DNA of 64,000 bases. Origin: Vulcanimicrobiota bacterium. GTDB lineage: Bacteria; Vulcanimicrobiota; Vulcanimicrobiia; Vulcanimicrobiales; Vulcanimicrobiaceae. Location: positions 1 to 64,000 of the forward strand of contig DAIDHQ010000010.1 in the NCBI GenBank assembly GCA_027459645.1, in the 5' to 3' direction. A program made the position numbers and the translations under genes. Under the pieces are notes generated by a model, which worked only from the letters and a program-made list of their open reading frames with translations, searched no databases and was not told where the DNA came from. This document shows positions 24,044 to 31,720 of this stretch, in pieces (the stretch's first letter is position 1; the number at the start of each line of letters is the position of its first letter).

Positions 24044-26120
24044 GGCGGTCGACCGTCGCGCGATCGACGGCGGCGTTCGAATACGGAAGCGGAATCATCG
24101 TTCCCGAAACCCAGTCCGCAGCTTGATCCGTGTAATGACCGCTTCCGGGGCGTCCCGATTCACCTTGCGGAACGATCATGCCGCCGGCATCCCAGTTGCC
24201 GGCATCCCAGACCGCGCGATAGCTCTGCGAGAATCCGTAATTCTGACGGTGCACGGTGAACGCATCACCGTCGCCCGGCAGCGTGGTGCCGTTCAGGAAT
24301 GAAAAGCCGAGCGCGGCGAGCGGATGTTTCACCACGACGGCTCCGGCGACGCCCCAAGGTTGCGGAGAAGCCGGCGGATCGACCGACGCGAGCGAGATGT
24401 CGTGCGCGCGCGTTCCCATCACGACGTCCATCGTATCGCCGTCGTCGTGTTTCGTGAGGTGCTCGCGCACGTCGTAAATGGCGGTGGCGCGACGAGACTG
24501 CGGCGTGAATCGCCCGTTCCAGCCGGCGAACTGCCGAAAGTGTCGGCTCAACTCGCGCTCGGGAAGTGAAAGCGTGTCCATCTGCATCGCTTCGAAATAG
24601 GCGACGTCGTACGCCGGCTTCGCGCGAAGCATCTGCGCGATCCGATACGCCCGATACGGCGCTTTAAAATCCGCGCTCAAGCGATAGGGATAGCCCGCAC
24701 CGTACATTTTATTGTTCGCAGTCCAAACGATCGCGTTGCGCGACGGTGCGACGTGCGGAAGCCGGTCGAAGGGAATATCCGCATAGGTCTCGGCGAGATC
24801 GCTCGCGGGATGGATGTTGCGGCCCCACAGCGGATCGTCGGGGATCTTTCCGGCGAGTTGATAGGCGACGCGCCCGGTACGATCGGCGAGGACGAAGTTT
24901 TGCGTCGGTCCCGGATATCGGCGCAGCGCCAAGAGCGCTTGCTGCATCGTATGCGAACGCGCCAGCTGGTCGAACGTGGCGATCGGCGATTGAGGATGCG
25001 CGTATGCATCCCAGCGCACCAACGCAAAGCGTTTGCGGCCTTGCACCGTAAGCGTTACTCCGAAAGCCTCCGGCGCGCGATAATAGCGCTTCGTTACGGT
25101 GCCGCCGAAGCGGACGTGGAAACGCTCCGTTTGCCAGTAGCGCGGGTCGAGGTGCTTCGGCGGATAAAAGACGGAGAGCGCCGTCACCGTCCCGTTCGTA
25201 ACGCCCCACGCAAGATCGTCGTTGTGTCCGAGGATGACGCCCGGCGTCCCGGCGAGCGTAGCGCCTGCAACGTGATACCCCGGGGCCTGCAGATCGACGA
25301 GATACCATACTCCCGGAATCTGCAAACGCAGATGCGGATCGCTTGCGAGCAAGGCACGATGATCGGTGGTATGCGCGGCTCCCGCCGCCCAAGCGTTGCT
25401 GCCTTTTGCAGGGTGCAACGATCGTAAAAATTCGTAGAGAGCAACGCGCGACGCGGTGCAATGCGTGCCGTCGTTGATGCGCGCGAGCCCCGCGGTAACG
25501 GGGGCATCGTAACAGGGATCCGTCAACGGCGTTGCCTTGCCGATGCGCCGGGCAATGTCGTCCCACGTGTCGGTGAGATCGAGCACGGTGGCAAAACCGA
25601 CTGCGAGCGAATCGTACGGCTGCCACGTCTGCGGCCGGTACATCAGGGCGCGAAATTCGACCGGCGTCGATTCGCGGGCATAAGCAGCATTCACGCCGGC
25701 GGCGAATGCATCCAAGAGCATGCGGTCGCGCGGCGAGAGCGCCGCGTATTGACGCTTGACCAGTTGCAGCACCGGAACCTGACGCGCGTGTTCGTCCGCA
25801 GCGAGAAGACTCGGCCCGAGTACTTCGGAGAGGCGGCCATAGACGTATCGGCGGAGCAAATCGAGTTGAAAGCCGCGATCCTGCGCCTCGACGAAACCGT
25901 CGGCGAAGAAGAGATCGCGTTCGTTTTGCGCGCGAATGTGCGGAACGCCGCGGCTGTCGCGCAGGATCTGCACGGGCGCGCTCAGGCCGAGGCCCGCAAT
26001 CGTCCCCGACGTTTGCGCGGTCGCGCGCATGCCGAGCCACACGTTGATCGCGTATCCGGCCACTAACACCAATGCAAGCGCAAAGAGCGGGAGTACGATG
26101 CGCCGCACCCAGAGCATCAA
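24027..26120 (-). CDS. penicillin acylase family Ntn-hydrolase
   Basis: 697 aa. One N-terminal membrane helix or signal anchor (VLPLFALALVLVAGYAINVWLG), then the acylase pattern: VQILRDSRGVPHIRAQNERDLFFADGFVEAQDRGFQLDLLRR, and Ser241 after the Gly in PAKGSNAWAAG, the autocatalytically exposed N-terminal nucleophile. Later HNDDLAWGVTNG and FVLADRTGRVAYQLAGKIP are also typical. Members cleave amides such as beta-lactam side chains or acyl-homoserine lactones. The start overlaps the Rieske gene by 4 nt. The true substrate is unknown; quorum-signal quenching is a possibility. Confidence 0.92.
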   Translation of the reverse strand: MMLWVRRIVLPLFALALVLVAGYAINVWLGMRATAQTSGTIAGLGLSAPVQILRDSRGVPHIRAQNERDLFFADGFVEAQDRGFQLDLLRRYVYGRLSEVLGPSLLAADEHARQVPVLQLVKRQYAALSPRDRMLLDAFAAGVNAAYARESTPVEFRALMYRPQTWQPYDSLAVGFATVLDLTDTWDDIARRIGKATPLTDPCYDAPVTAGLARINDGTHCTASRVALYEFLRSLHPAKGSNAWAAGAAHTTDHRALLASDPHLRLQIPGVWYLVDLQAPGYHVAGATLAGTPGVILGHNDDLAWGVTNGTVTALSVFYPPKHLDPRYWQTERFHVRFGGTVTKRYYRAPEAFGVTLTVQGRKRFALVRWDAYAHPQSPIATFDQLARSHTMQQALLALRRYPGPTQNFVLADRTGRVAYQLAGKIPDDPLWGRNIHPASDLAETYADIPFDRLPHVAPSRNAIVWTANNKMYGAGYPYRLSADFKAPYRAYRIAQMLRAKPAYDVAYFEAMQMDTLSLPERELSRHFRQFAGWNGRFTPQSRRATAIYDVREHLTKHDDGDTMDVVMGTRAHDISLASVDPPASPQPWGVAGAVVVKHPLAALGFSFLNGTTLPGDGDAFTVHRQNYGFSQSYRAVWDAGNWDAGGMIVPQGESGRPGSGHYTDQAADWVSGTMIPLPYSNAAVDRATVDRLTLTP

Positions 26121-26422
26121 ACGTTGACCACCACGTCGTCGCCTTCGACACGCAGATCGAAGGTCATCACGGGAATGACTGCCGGCAGCGTCAGCGCTTC
26201 ACCGGTCTCCACGTCGAAGGTCGCACCGTGACGCGGACAGACGATGCATTTGCCTTCGAGCCGGCCTTGATCGAGCGGAGCGCCGTCGTGCGTGCAGACG
26301 TCCTCGATGGCGTAGTACTTGCCGTCGACGTTGCAGACGAGAACCTCGATGCCGTCGGCGGGAAAGCTGCGGGCGGTGCCCGGCGTGACGGCTTTTGCGG
26401 CGCCCTCGAAACGGCGTTCCAT
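26117..26422 (-). CDS. Rieske [2Fe-2S] ferredoxin
   Basis: 101 aa, a single Rieske domain with both cluster motifs: Cys43-x-His45 in CTHDGAPL and Cys62-x2-His65 in CPRHGATF. Soluble Rieske ferredoxins carry electrons to dioxygenases or nitrite reductases, and similar stand-alone versions occur in SUF iron-sulfur operons. The latter fits, since sufB lies upstream on the same strand. The start follows the preceding stop directly and the end overlaps the acylase start by 4 nt. Confidence 0.92.
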   Translation of the reverse strand: MERRFEGAAKAVTPGTARSFPADGIEVLVCNVDGKYYAIEDVCTHDGAPLDQGRLEGKCIVCPRHGATFDVETGEALTLPAVIPVMTFDLRVEGDDVVVNV

Positions 26423-26953
26423 CTACGAGCCCACCTTTCGGCACGGCGATGTTTTGCGCGGGTCGCCGAGTGCGATGACTTTGAAAATAAAGCCGGGTCC
26501 GATCGTAATATTCTTGCCGTTGCGCACTTCGTTGACTGCGGTGCGAACGATGCCGGGGATCGGCAGCCAATTTGACGCACGGTCGGCAATCGTCATCGCG
26601 GGAGCCCAGACGTTCGAAGTGAGCGGGTCGATCATCACCTCAATCAAATGGTTGCGATAGACGAGTTCGCGCATTTCGAGGATCAGCGATCCGTTGCGGT
26701 TGCGGTTGCTCGCTCCCGTTACGTCGCGCACGTAGCCGTAACCGATCGTGCCTTTGGGAACGAGCGCGCCCAGAAAGCGCCCCGCTTCGATCGTCTTCCA
26801 GCGGAATTTCATGCCGGGGTACGCGGTTCCCGAATCGACTTTGTCGACCATGGTTGCCGAGATGGCGGCGTTACATTGTGTCACCCACGCGCTTGCGGGA
26901 GCGACGGTGGCAATGATTGCCGCGAAAAGAAAAGAGAAGAGCGGCCAACGCAT
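26423..26953 (-). CDS. secreted protein of unknown function
   Basis: 176 aa with a signal peptide (RWPLFSFLFAAIIATVAPASA, cleavage near ASA-W). The mature region includes KFRWKTIEAGRFLGALVPKGTIGYGYVRDV and MRELVYRNHLIEVMIDPLTSNVWAP, probably beta-rich, resembling proteins that report on surface or cell-wall features, but no family is recognised. Two cysteines only (near residues 27 and 171). It sits between sufB and the Rieske gene, with its stop touching the Rieske start. Confidence 0.65.
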   Translation of the reverse strand: MRWPLFSFLFAAIIATVAPASAWVTQCNAAISATMVDKVDSGTAYPGMKFRWKTIEAGRFLGALVPKGTIGYGYVRDVTGASNRNRNGSLILEMRELVYRNHLIEVMIDPLTSNVWAPAMTIADRASNWLPIPGIVRTAVNEVRNGKNITIGPGFIFKVIALGDPRKTSPCRKVGS

Positions 26954-26995
26954 CTGGCCGCCCTTCTCCTCGCGGGTATCTACAACCTCGGCAAG

Positions 26996-27014
26996 GATTC
27001 GGCATAGCCGAATC
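26996..27014 (-). terminator. perfect 8-bp hairpin after sufB
   Basis: GATTCGGC/GCCGAATC with a 3-nt loop lies 4 nt past the sufB stop. There is no T-run on the minus strand, so it may protect or process the sufB mRNA end, or partly attenuate the genes below, rather than fully terminate. Confidence 0.45.
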
Positions 27015-27017
27015 CAC

Positions 27018-28433
27018 TTAGCCGACGGCGCCTTCCATTTCCATCTTTACCAGGCGATTGAGCTCGACGGCGTATTCCATCGGCAGTTCCTTCACGAAGA
27101 AATCGAAGAAGCCGTTGACGATCATCGCGGTTGCGTCGGCTTCGCTGAGCCCGCGCGACATCGCGTAAAAGAGCTGATCTTCGCCGATCTTCGAGACGCT
27201 CGCTTCGTGCTCGACCGTCGAGCGCGATTCGTGAATCTTCATCGTCGGTTTCGTGTCGCTCGAGGAGTGGTCGTCCATGATGAGCGCGTCGCACTTCACG
27301 CGCGTCTTGGCTCCGAGCGCGCCCGGGAATATCTCTACCAGGCCACGATAGGTCGTCTTGCCGCCGTGCGCGCTGACGCTCTTGTTTGTGACGACCGACG
27401 TGGTGTTCGGCGCGGCGTGAATGACCTTGGCGCCCGCGTCTTGATGCTGCCCTTCGCCGGCAAACGCCATCGAAAGAATCTCGCCGCGCGCGCCTTCGCC
27501 CATCAGGTAGATCGCCGGATACTTCATCGTGAGCTTCGAGCCGATATTGCCGTCGACCCATTCGACCGTCGCGTTCTTCTGCGCGACCGCGCGCTTCGTC
27601 ACGAGATTATAGATGTTGCGATACCAGTTTTGGATCGTCGTATAGCGGATCGAAGCGCCTTCCAGCGCGATCAATTCGACGACGGCACTGTGCAGCGACG
27701 AGGTCGAGAATTTCGGTGCGGTGCAGCCCTCGATGTAGTGCACCTTTGCGCCCTCGTCCGCGATGATCAGCGTGCGCTCGAATTGGCCCATGTTCTCCGC
27801 GTTGATGCGGAAGTAGGCTTGCAGCGGCATTTTTACTTCGACGCCCGGCGGCACGTAGACGAACGATCCGCCCGACCATACCGCGGAATTGAGCGCGGCG
27901 AATTTATTGTCGGCCGACGGAATGACGGTGGCGAAATACTTCTGGACGATCTCGGGATACTGTTTGACGGCGGTATCCATGTCGCAGAACAGCACGCCGA
28001 GTGCTTCGAGTTCTTTGCTGACGTTGTGGTAGACGACTTCGGATTCGTACTGCGCGGAAACGCCCGCCAAGAACTTACGTTCGGCTTCGGGAATGCCGAG
28101 GCGGTCGAAGGTGCGCTTGATGTCGTCCGGCACGTCGTCCCACGAACGTTCCGTGCGGTCGGTCGATCGCACGAAGTAATGGATGTCCGCGAAATCGATC
28201 TGACCGAGCAGCTCCGTATCGCCCCACGCCGGCATCGGCTTATTAATGAAGAGCTCGTAGGCCTTGAGGCGGAAGTCGCGCATCCACTGCGGCTCGTCCT
28301 TCATGGCGCTAATGCGCTCGACGATCTCGCGCGTCAGCCCCTTATCCGATTTAAAGACGTACTTTTCTTCGGAATCGTGGAAGCCGTGGCGGTAGTCGTC
28401 GGAGACTGGGAGCTGTTGGAGTTCGGTCGACAT
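27018..28433 (-). CDS. sufB: Fe-S cluster assembly scaffold SufB
   Basis: 471 aa from the ATG 28433-28431; an upstream GTG-led extension of 8 residues is not conserved. Typical Suf[75 protein letters not shown], and [25 protein letters not shown]. SufB, with SufC and SufD, builds Fe-S clusters in the cytoplasm. Neither sufC nor sufD is in the window, and the genes below are a secreted unknown and a Rieske protein, so the locus is atypical. The remaining suf genes are presumably elsewhere. Confidence 0.95.
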   Translation of the reverse strand: MSTELQQLPVSDDYRHGFHDSEEKYVFKSDKGLTREIVERISAMKDEPQWMRDFRLKAYELFINKPMPAWGDTELLGQIDFADIHYFVRSTDRTERSWDDVPDDIKRTFDRLGIPEAERKFLAGVSAQYESEVVYHNVSKELEALGVLFCDMDTAVKQYPEIVQKYFATVIPSADNKFAALNSAVWSGGSFVYVPPGVEVKMPLQAYFRINAENMGQFERTLIIADEGAKVHYIEGCTAPKFSTSSLHSAVVELIALEGASIRYTTIQNWYRNIYNLVTKRAVAQKNATVEWVDGNIGSKLTMKYPAIYLMGEGARGEILSMAFAGEGQHQDAGAKVIHAAPNTTSVVTNKSVSAHGGKTTYRGLVEIFPGALGAKTRVKCDALIMDDHSSSDTKPTMKIHESRSTVEHEASVSKIGEDQLFYAMSRGLSEADATAMIVNGFFDFFVKELPMEYAVELNRLVKMEMEGAVG

Positions 28434-28536
28434 TGCTCTACGAGGGTACGCCCCCACCCGGGCTTAGTCAAGATAGTGAAGTCTGATCTTCAAAATCTAG
28501 GGAGGGCGGAACTCCCCAACTTGCCGCTCCAAGGGG

Positions 28537-28565
28537 TTTACAGGGGGGGCCAGGGGGGTTATCAT
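28537..28565 (+). promoter_or_regulatory. promoter of speH
   Basis: TTTACA (28537-28542) and TATCAT (28560-28565) are separated by exactly 17 nt; each differs from the consensus at one position. The spacer carries G7 and G6 runs. Transcription would start near 28572, about 190 nt before speH. Confidence 0.6.
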
Positions 28566-28598
28566 GTTCGCCGGACCTTTGGTAGGGGTCCACGGTAG

Positions 28599-28616
28599 GG
28601 GCGGGCGCGCCCTTTT
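28599..28616 (+). terminator. terminator-like hairpin in the speH leader
   Basis: GGGCG (28599-28603), loop GGCG, CGCCC (28608-28612), followed by TTTT (28613-28616). It lies only about 30-45 nt after the predicted transcription start and so would work as an attenuator, not as an end-of-gene terminator. Confidence 0.45.
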
Positions 28617-28760
28617 CGCGCCATCGCGACGAATCGTCCGCGCACCGAAAAGCGCCGGCAAGAGTTCGTCGATAGGTCGGGGACGTGACGCTGCACAGCA
28701 GGCGCCAGCCGACATGTCCGGAGGTGGGATTCCCCCGAGGCTCAAGGAGAGCGGAGAAAA

Positions 28761-29171
28761 TTGAAAGCACTCGGTACGCACATCGTGTGTGAGCTGTCTG
28801 GCTGCGACGCGGCCGCGCTTACGGATGTGGATGCCGTCCGTGAGATGATGATCGGAGCGGCGAAGGCATCTCGGGCGACCGTTATGGAAGTCGCCTTCCA
28901 TCGTTTTGAGCCTCATGGGGTAAGCGGCGTGGTGATACTCGCCGAGTCCCATATCTCGATCCACACCTGGCCGGAGACCGGCTATGCCGCCATGGATTTT
29001 TACACCTGCGGCGACCACACCGACCCCTCACTCGCTTGTGAGTATGCAGCTAAGCATCTCGAGGCGAAGGTCATGCAGACGACCGAAGTCAAGCGCGGGA
29101 TCGCTCAGCCGAGCGGAACGTACACCCACGCCGTGACGCGCGACCACGAAACGGTCGCTCTCTCCGCCTAG
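28761..29171 (+). CDS. speH: S-adenosylmethionine decarboxylase proenzyme (prokaryotic class 1b)
   Basis: 136 aa from a TTG at 28761, with GGAG 4-5 nt upstream. The self-processing site is in AESHISIHTWPETGYAAMDFYTCG: cleavage between Glu62 and Ser63 creates the pyruvoyl group, with His68 and Cys83 as catalytic residues, all present. It makes decarboxylated AdoMet, the aminopropyl donor for spermidine. Spermidine synthase lies 5 kb downstream after the two sedolisins. A strong terminator (29230-29257) ends its transcript. Confidence 0.95.
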   Translation: MKALGTHIVCELSGCDAAALTDVDAVREMMIGAAKASRATVMEVAFHRFEPHGVSGVVILAESHISIHTWPETGYAAMDFYTCGDHTDPSLACEYAAKHLEAKVMQTTEVKRGIAQPSGTYTHAVTRDHETVALSA

Positions 29172-29229
29172 CACTCGCGACACCTGGCCAGCGCGCGAAA
29201 TCAGGTGCGCCACCTACGCAAATAGGAAG

Positions 29230-29257
29230 AAGGCACCACGTTACGCGGTGCCTTTTT
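29230..29257 (+). terminator. intrinsic terminator after speH
   Basis: AAGGCACC/GGTGCCTT stem (29230-29252, inner CG-TTA-CG) followed by T5, 58 nt after the speH stop. Confidence 0.85.
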
Positions 29258-29337
29258 CGCATGAAAAATCGGTGCAGGCGCATAACATACCATGCCCTCG
29301 GCTACTTTCTCACTCGGATAAATTGAGGTTCGCGCCT

Positions 29338-31602
29338 ATGAACGCCCGGATTGGTTTTCGCGCCGGCGGTATTGCCGCGGCGCTAGCATGTGCATTCCTC
29401 GCCGCCTGCGGCGGTGGAGGCGGAGGCAGTCCCACGCCGATCACGCCGCAGGCCACACCCACACCCACGATCGCGCCGACCGCGCAAGCGACGAGCGCGC
29501 CCTTAAGCACAACTACGACGACGCCGATTAATCTCGGCGGCGTTTCGAGCGGTGGCGTCAACGTCGTCAGCAGTGCTTCGCTCACGATGCCTTCGGTTAG
29601 TGCTGCATCGACGGCCAGCGTTACGTTGACTGCTGTTGCCCCCTCCGGCGTGCCGACGCCCTCCGCGATGAGCATCCATTTGAAGAAGCCCTCGACGCTC
29701 GGCGTTCCCTCGACGCCGCTTGCGTATTTCGCCGTGTCGGTGAATTCGGCCGTGACGATTACCCAGAGCCCGGCCTTCACCGTGAACTTCGTAGCGGCGC
29801 AAACCGGCAATTGCTACGTCGTCGTCTTTGATACGGCAAATCAGGCGAACGGATGGAACGGCATGCTGGGTCCGCAGCCCTGCGGATCGTCGGTGTCGTT
29901 CCCGTCAGTGGCGTTGAACCCGCCGTTCACACTCGCTGCGAATGACGTGTACGTCTTCGCGATCGTCACGACGTCCGCCAGCATTGCGACGCCGACGCCG
30001 ACGCCATCGCCGACGCCGACCATTGCGCCAACAAACGCGCCTGCCGGCCAATCGTCGCCGCTTCCGAACATTCTGGCGCCGACGTCCGCACCAGGCTGGG
30101 CGCCCTATCAAGTCGCTACGGCGTTCCAATTCCCCGTTCAATCGGGATACGACGGTGCGGGTCAAACCGTCGTCATCATCGGCGATAATCCGCCGCTGCA
30201 GAGCGATTTGACCGCTTTCCAGTCGTATTTCCAAACGACGGTGGCCGGCTACGGGACGTACAATATCGTCAACGTCGGTACGGGCCAAACTACGAGCGAT
30301 ACCGGCGGCCAAGCCGAAGCGACGCTCGACGTCGAGACCGTGATGGCGCTCGCACCGGGTGCAAACATCGAGTTCTACTGGGTCGGAGGCTTGAGCAATC
30401 AAAACTTTACCCAGGCCTACAATCAGGCGATCACCGACACGAACAAACCGCACGTCTTCAGCATCTCGTTCGGCGGCTGCGAAAACAGCTACACGAACAC
30501 GACGCAAGACACGACGCTCGTGCAAGGTGCCGCGGCGGGCATCGCGTACGTCGCCTCGGCCGGCGATCAAGGCGATGAGTGCTACATCGGCCCCGGATAT
30601 CAAATCGGCGTCAACAGCCCGGCGAGCGATCCGAATGTGGTTGGCGTCGGCGGAAACGAAACATACGATCCGGCGCCCAATGGATCGCTGACCAGCACGT
30701 ACGCCTGGAACGACACCGACTTCTTCTCGGGCCAAGGCGCGACGGGCGGCGGCGTTTCCGCGTACTTCACGCCTCCGCCGTATCAAGCCGGCGTCAGCAA
30801 CGCATCGACGTCATTCCGCAGCGTTCCCGATGTCGCCATGCCGGCGGTCAACGTGGCGATTTACCTGAACGGTAAGTTCCAGCAATACGGCGGTACGTCG
30901 TGGAGCGCACCGCAGATGGCGGCGATGCTCGCGACCCTCAACCAATATTGCGGCGGCTCGTTGGGTGCGAACCCGGGAACGTGGCTCTATACGGCGTTCA
31001 AGCGCGGCGCTTCGAACTTCTTCGACGTCACGCAGGGCAACAATCAATTCGGAACCGACGCCACCTACTACAAAGCCGCCGTCGGTTACGACATGACGAC
31101 CGGCCTCGGCATCCCGTATGGCATGAAGGTTGCGCAATCGATCTGCGGCAACGGCGGCGTTGGTCCGGCGTTCGGTTATAAGCCGGCAGCGCAGAGCATC
31201 GAACCCATCGACGGCTACGGTGCTGCGCGCGACACGCTGATGCCGGCGGCTCCGCACAATTACGTGCAAGACCTCGGCGCGCGTGCCGCGTCGCAGTCGT
31301 CCGACGTGACGATCGTGCTGCGCGCTACGTCGACGCTCGCTCTGGATGAATCGAAGGTGACCGCGGCGCTGCGTAGCGCGGGCTTCACGATCGCCAAGAC
31401 CTATCCGGATCATCTCGTCATTGTCGCAAACGCTCCGGCGTCGACGATAGATGGATACTTCCGCACGCAGATGCACGACGTGAGCCAAGGCGCACGCGGC
31501 GTCCGGTATGTGAACGTCACGCCGGCTACCGTTCCCGCCGAGATCGCGCCGTACGTCAAAGGCGTACTGCTCGACAACCTCGACGTGTACACGCACCTCT
31601 AG
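29338..31602 (+). CDS. sedolisin-like serine-carboxyl peptidase lipoprotein (S53) with C-terminal propeptide-like domain, copy A
   Basis: 754 aa from the ATG at 29338 (GAGG about 9 nt upstream). A lipoprotein signal (FRAGGIAAALACAFLAAC) is followed by a G6 run and Thr/Pro linker. Residues about 60-230 form a beta-rich domain and about 245-280 a second Pro/Thr linker. The S53 catalytic domain (about 285-630) has Glu327 and Asp331 in EATLDVE, Asp410 in SAGDQGD (oxyanion hole) and Ser521 in GGTSWSAP, with calcium-site residues near Asp563 and Asp585. Residues about 650-754 resemble the pro-kumamolisin activation domain, which normally precedes the protease. It probably acts on the cell surface or in the periplasm at acid pH. 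Confidence 0.85.
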   Translation: MNARIGFRAGGIAAALACAFLAACGGGGGGSPTPITPQATPTPTIAPTAQATSAPLSTTTTTPINLGGVSSGGVNVVSSASLTMPSVSAASTASVTLTAVAPSGVPTPSAMSIHLKKPSTLGVPSTPLAYFAVSVNSAVTITQSPAFTVNFVAAQTGNCYVVVFDTANQANGWNGMLGPQPCGSSVSFPSVALNPPFTLAANDVYVFAIVTTSASIATPTPTPSPTPTIAPTNAPAGQSSPLPNILAPTSAPGWAPYQVATAFQFPVQSGYDGAGQTVVIIGDNPPLQSDLTAFQSYFQTTVAGYGTYNIVNVGTGQTTSDTGGQAEATLDVETVMALAPGANIEFYWVGGLSNQNFTQAYNQAITDTNKPHVFSISFGGCENSYTNTTQDTTLVQGAAAGIAYVASAGDQGDECYIGPGYQIGVNSPASDPNVVGVGGNETYDPAPNGSLTSTYAWNDTDFFSGQGATGGGVSAYFTPPPYQAGVSNASTSFRSVPDVAMPAVNVAIYLNGKFQQYGGTSWSAPQMAAMLATLNQYCGGSLGANPGTWLYTAFKRGASNFFDVTQGNNQFGTDATYYKAAVGYDMTTGLGIPYGMKVAQSICGNGGVGPAFGYKPAAQSIEPIDGYGAARDTLMPAAPHNYVQDLGARAASQSSDVTIVLRATSTLALDESKVTAALRSAGFTIAKTYPDHLVIVANAPASTIDGYFRTQMHDVSQGARGVRYVNVTPATVPAEIAPYVKGVLLDNLDVYTHL

Positions 31603-31622
31603 TCAAGCTCCGGCTTGTGGGG

Positions 31623-31648
31623 AAGGGCGCTGCTACGGCGGCGCTCTT
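31623..31648 (+). terminator. intrinsic terminator-like hairpin between the two sedolisins
   Basis: AAGGGCGC (31623-31630) pairs with GCGCTCTT (31641-31648) with one G-U pair and a 10-nt loop, followed by TTCC. It lies 20 nt after copy A, so copy B probably has its own transcript. Confidence 0.6.
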
Positions 31649-31720
31649 TCCACATCTCTCCCGCGTAGTGGATAAAAAGACATTTTGCTACTTCTCAATT
31701 CACATAAGGAAATCAACCCC

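Larger units (their letters stand above)
28434..28760. other. 327-bp intergenic region between divergent sufB and speH
   Basis: Contains no gene. It holds a promoter for speH (28537-28565), G-runs of seven and six inside its spacer, a hairpin GGACC/GGTCC (about 28573-28590), a terminator-like hairpin (28599-28616), and a GC-rich leader up to the speH start with a possible stem GTCGG (28676-28680)/CCGAC. No sequence match to a known riboswitch was recognised. Confidence 0.6.

Noticed and set aside
26748-28598. 616-aa frame antisense to sufB
   Set aside because: Sequence is His/Arg/Asp-rich shadow coding opposite a clear sufB.
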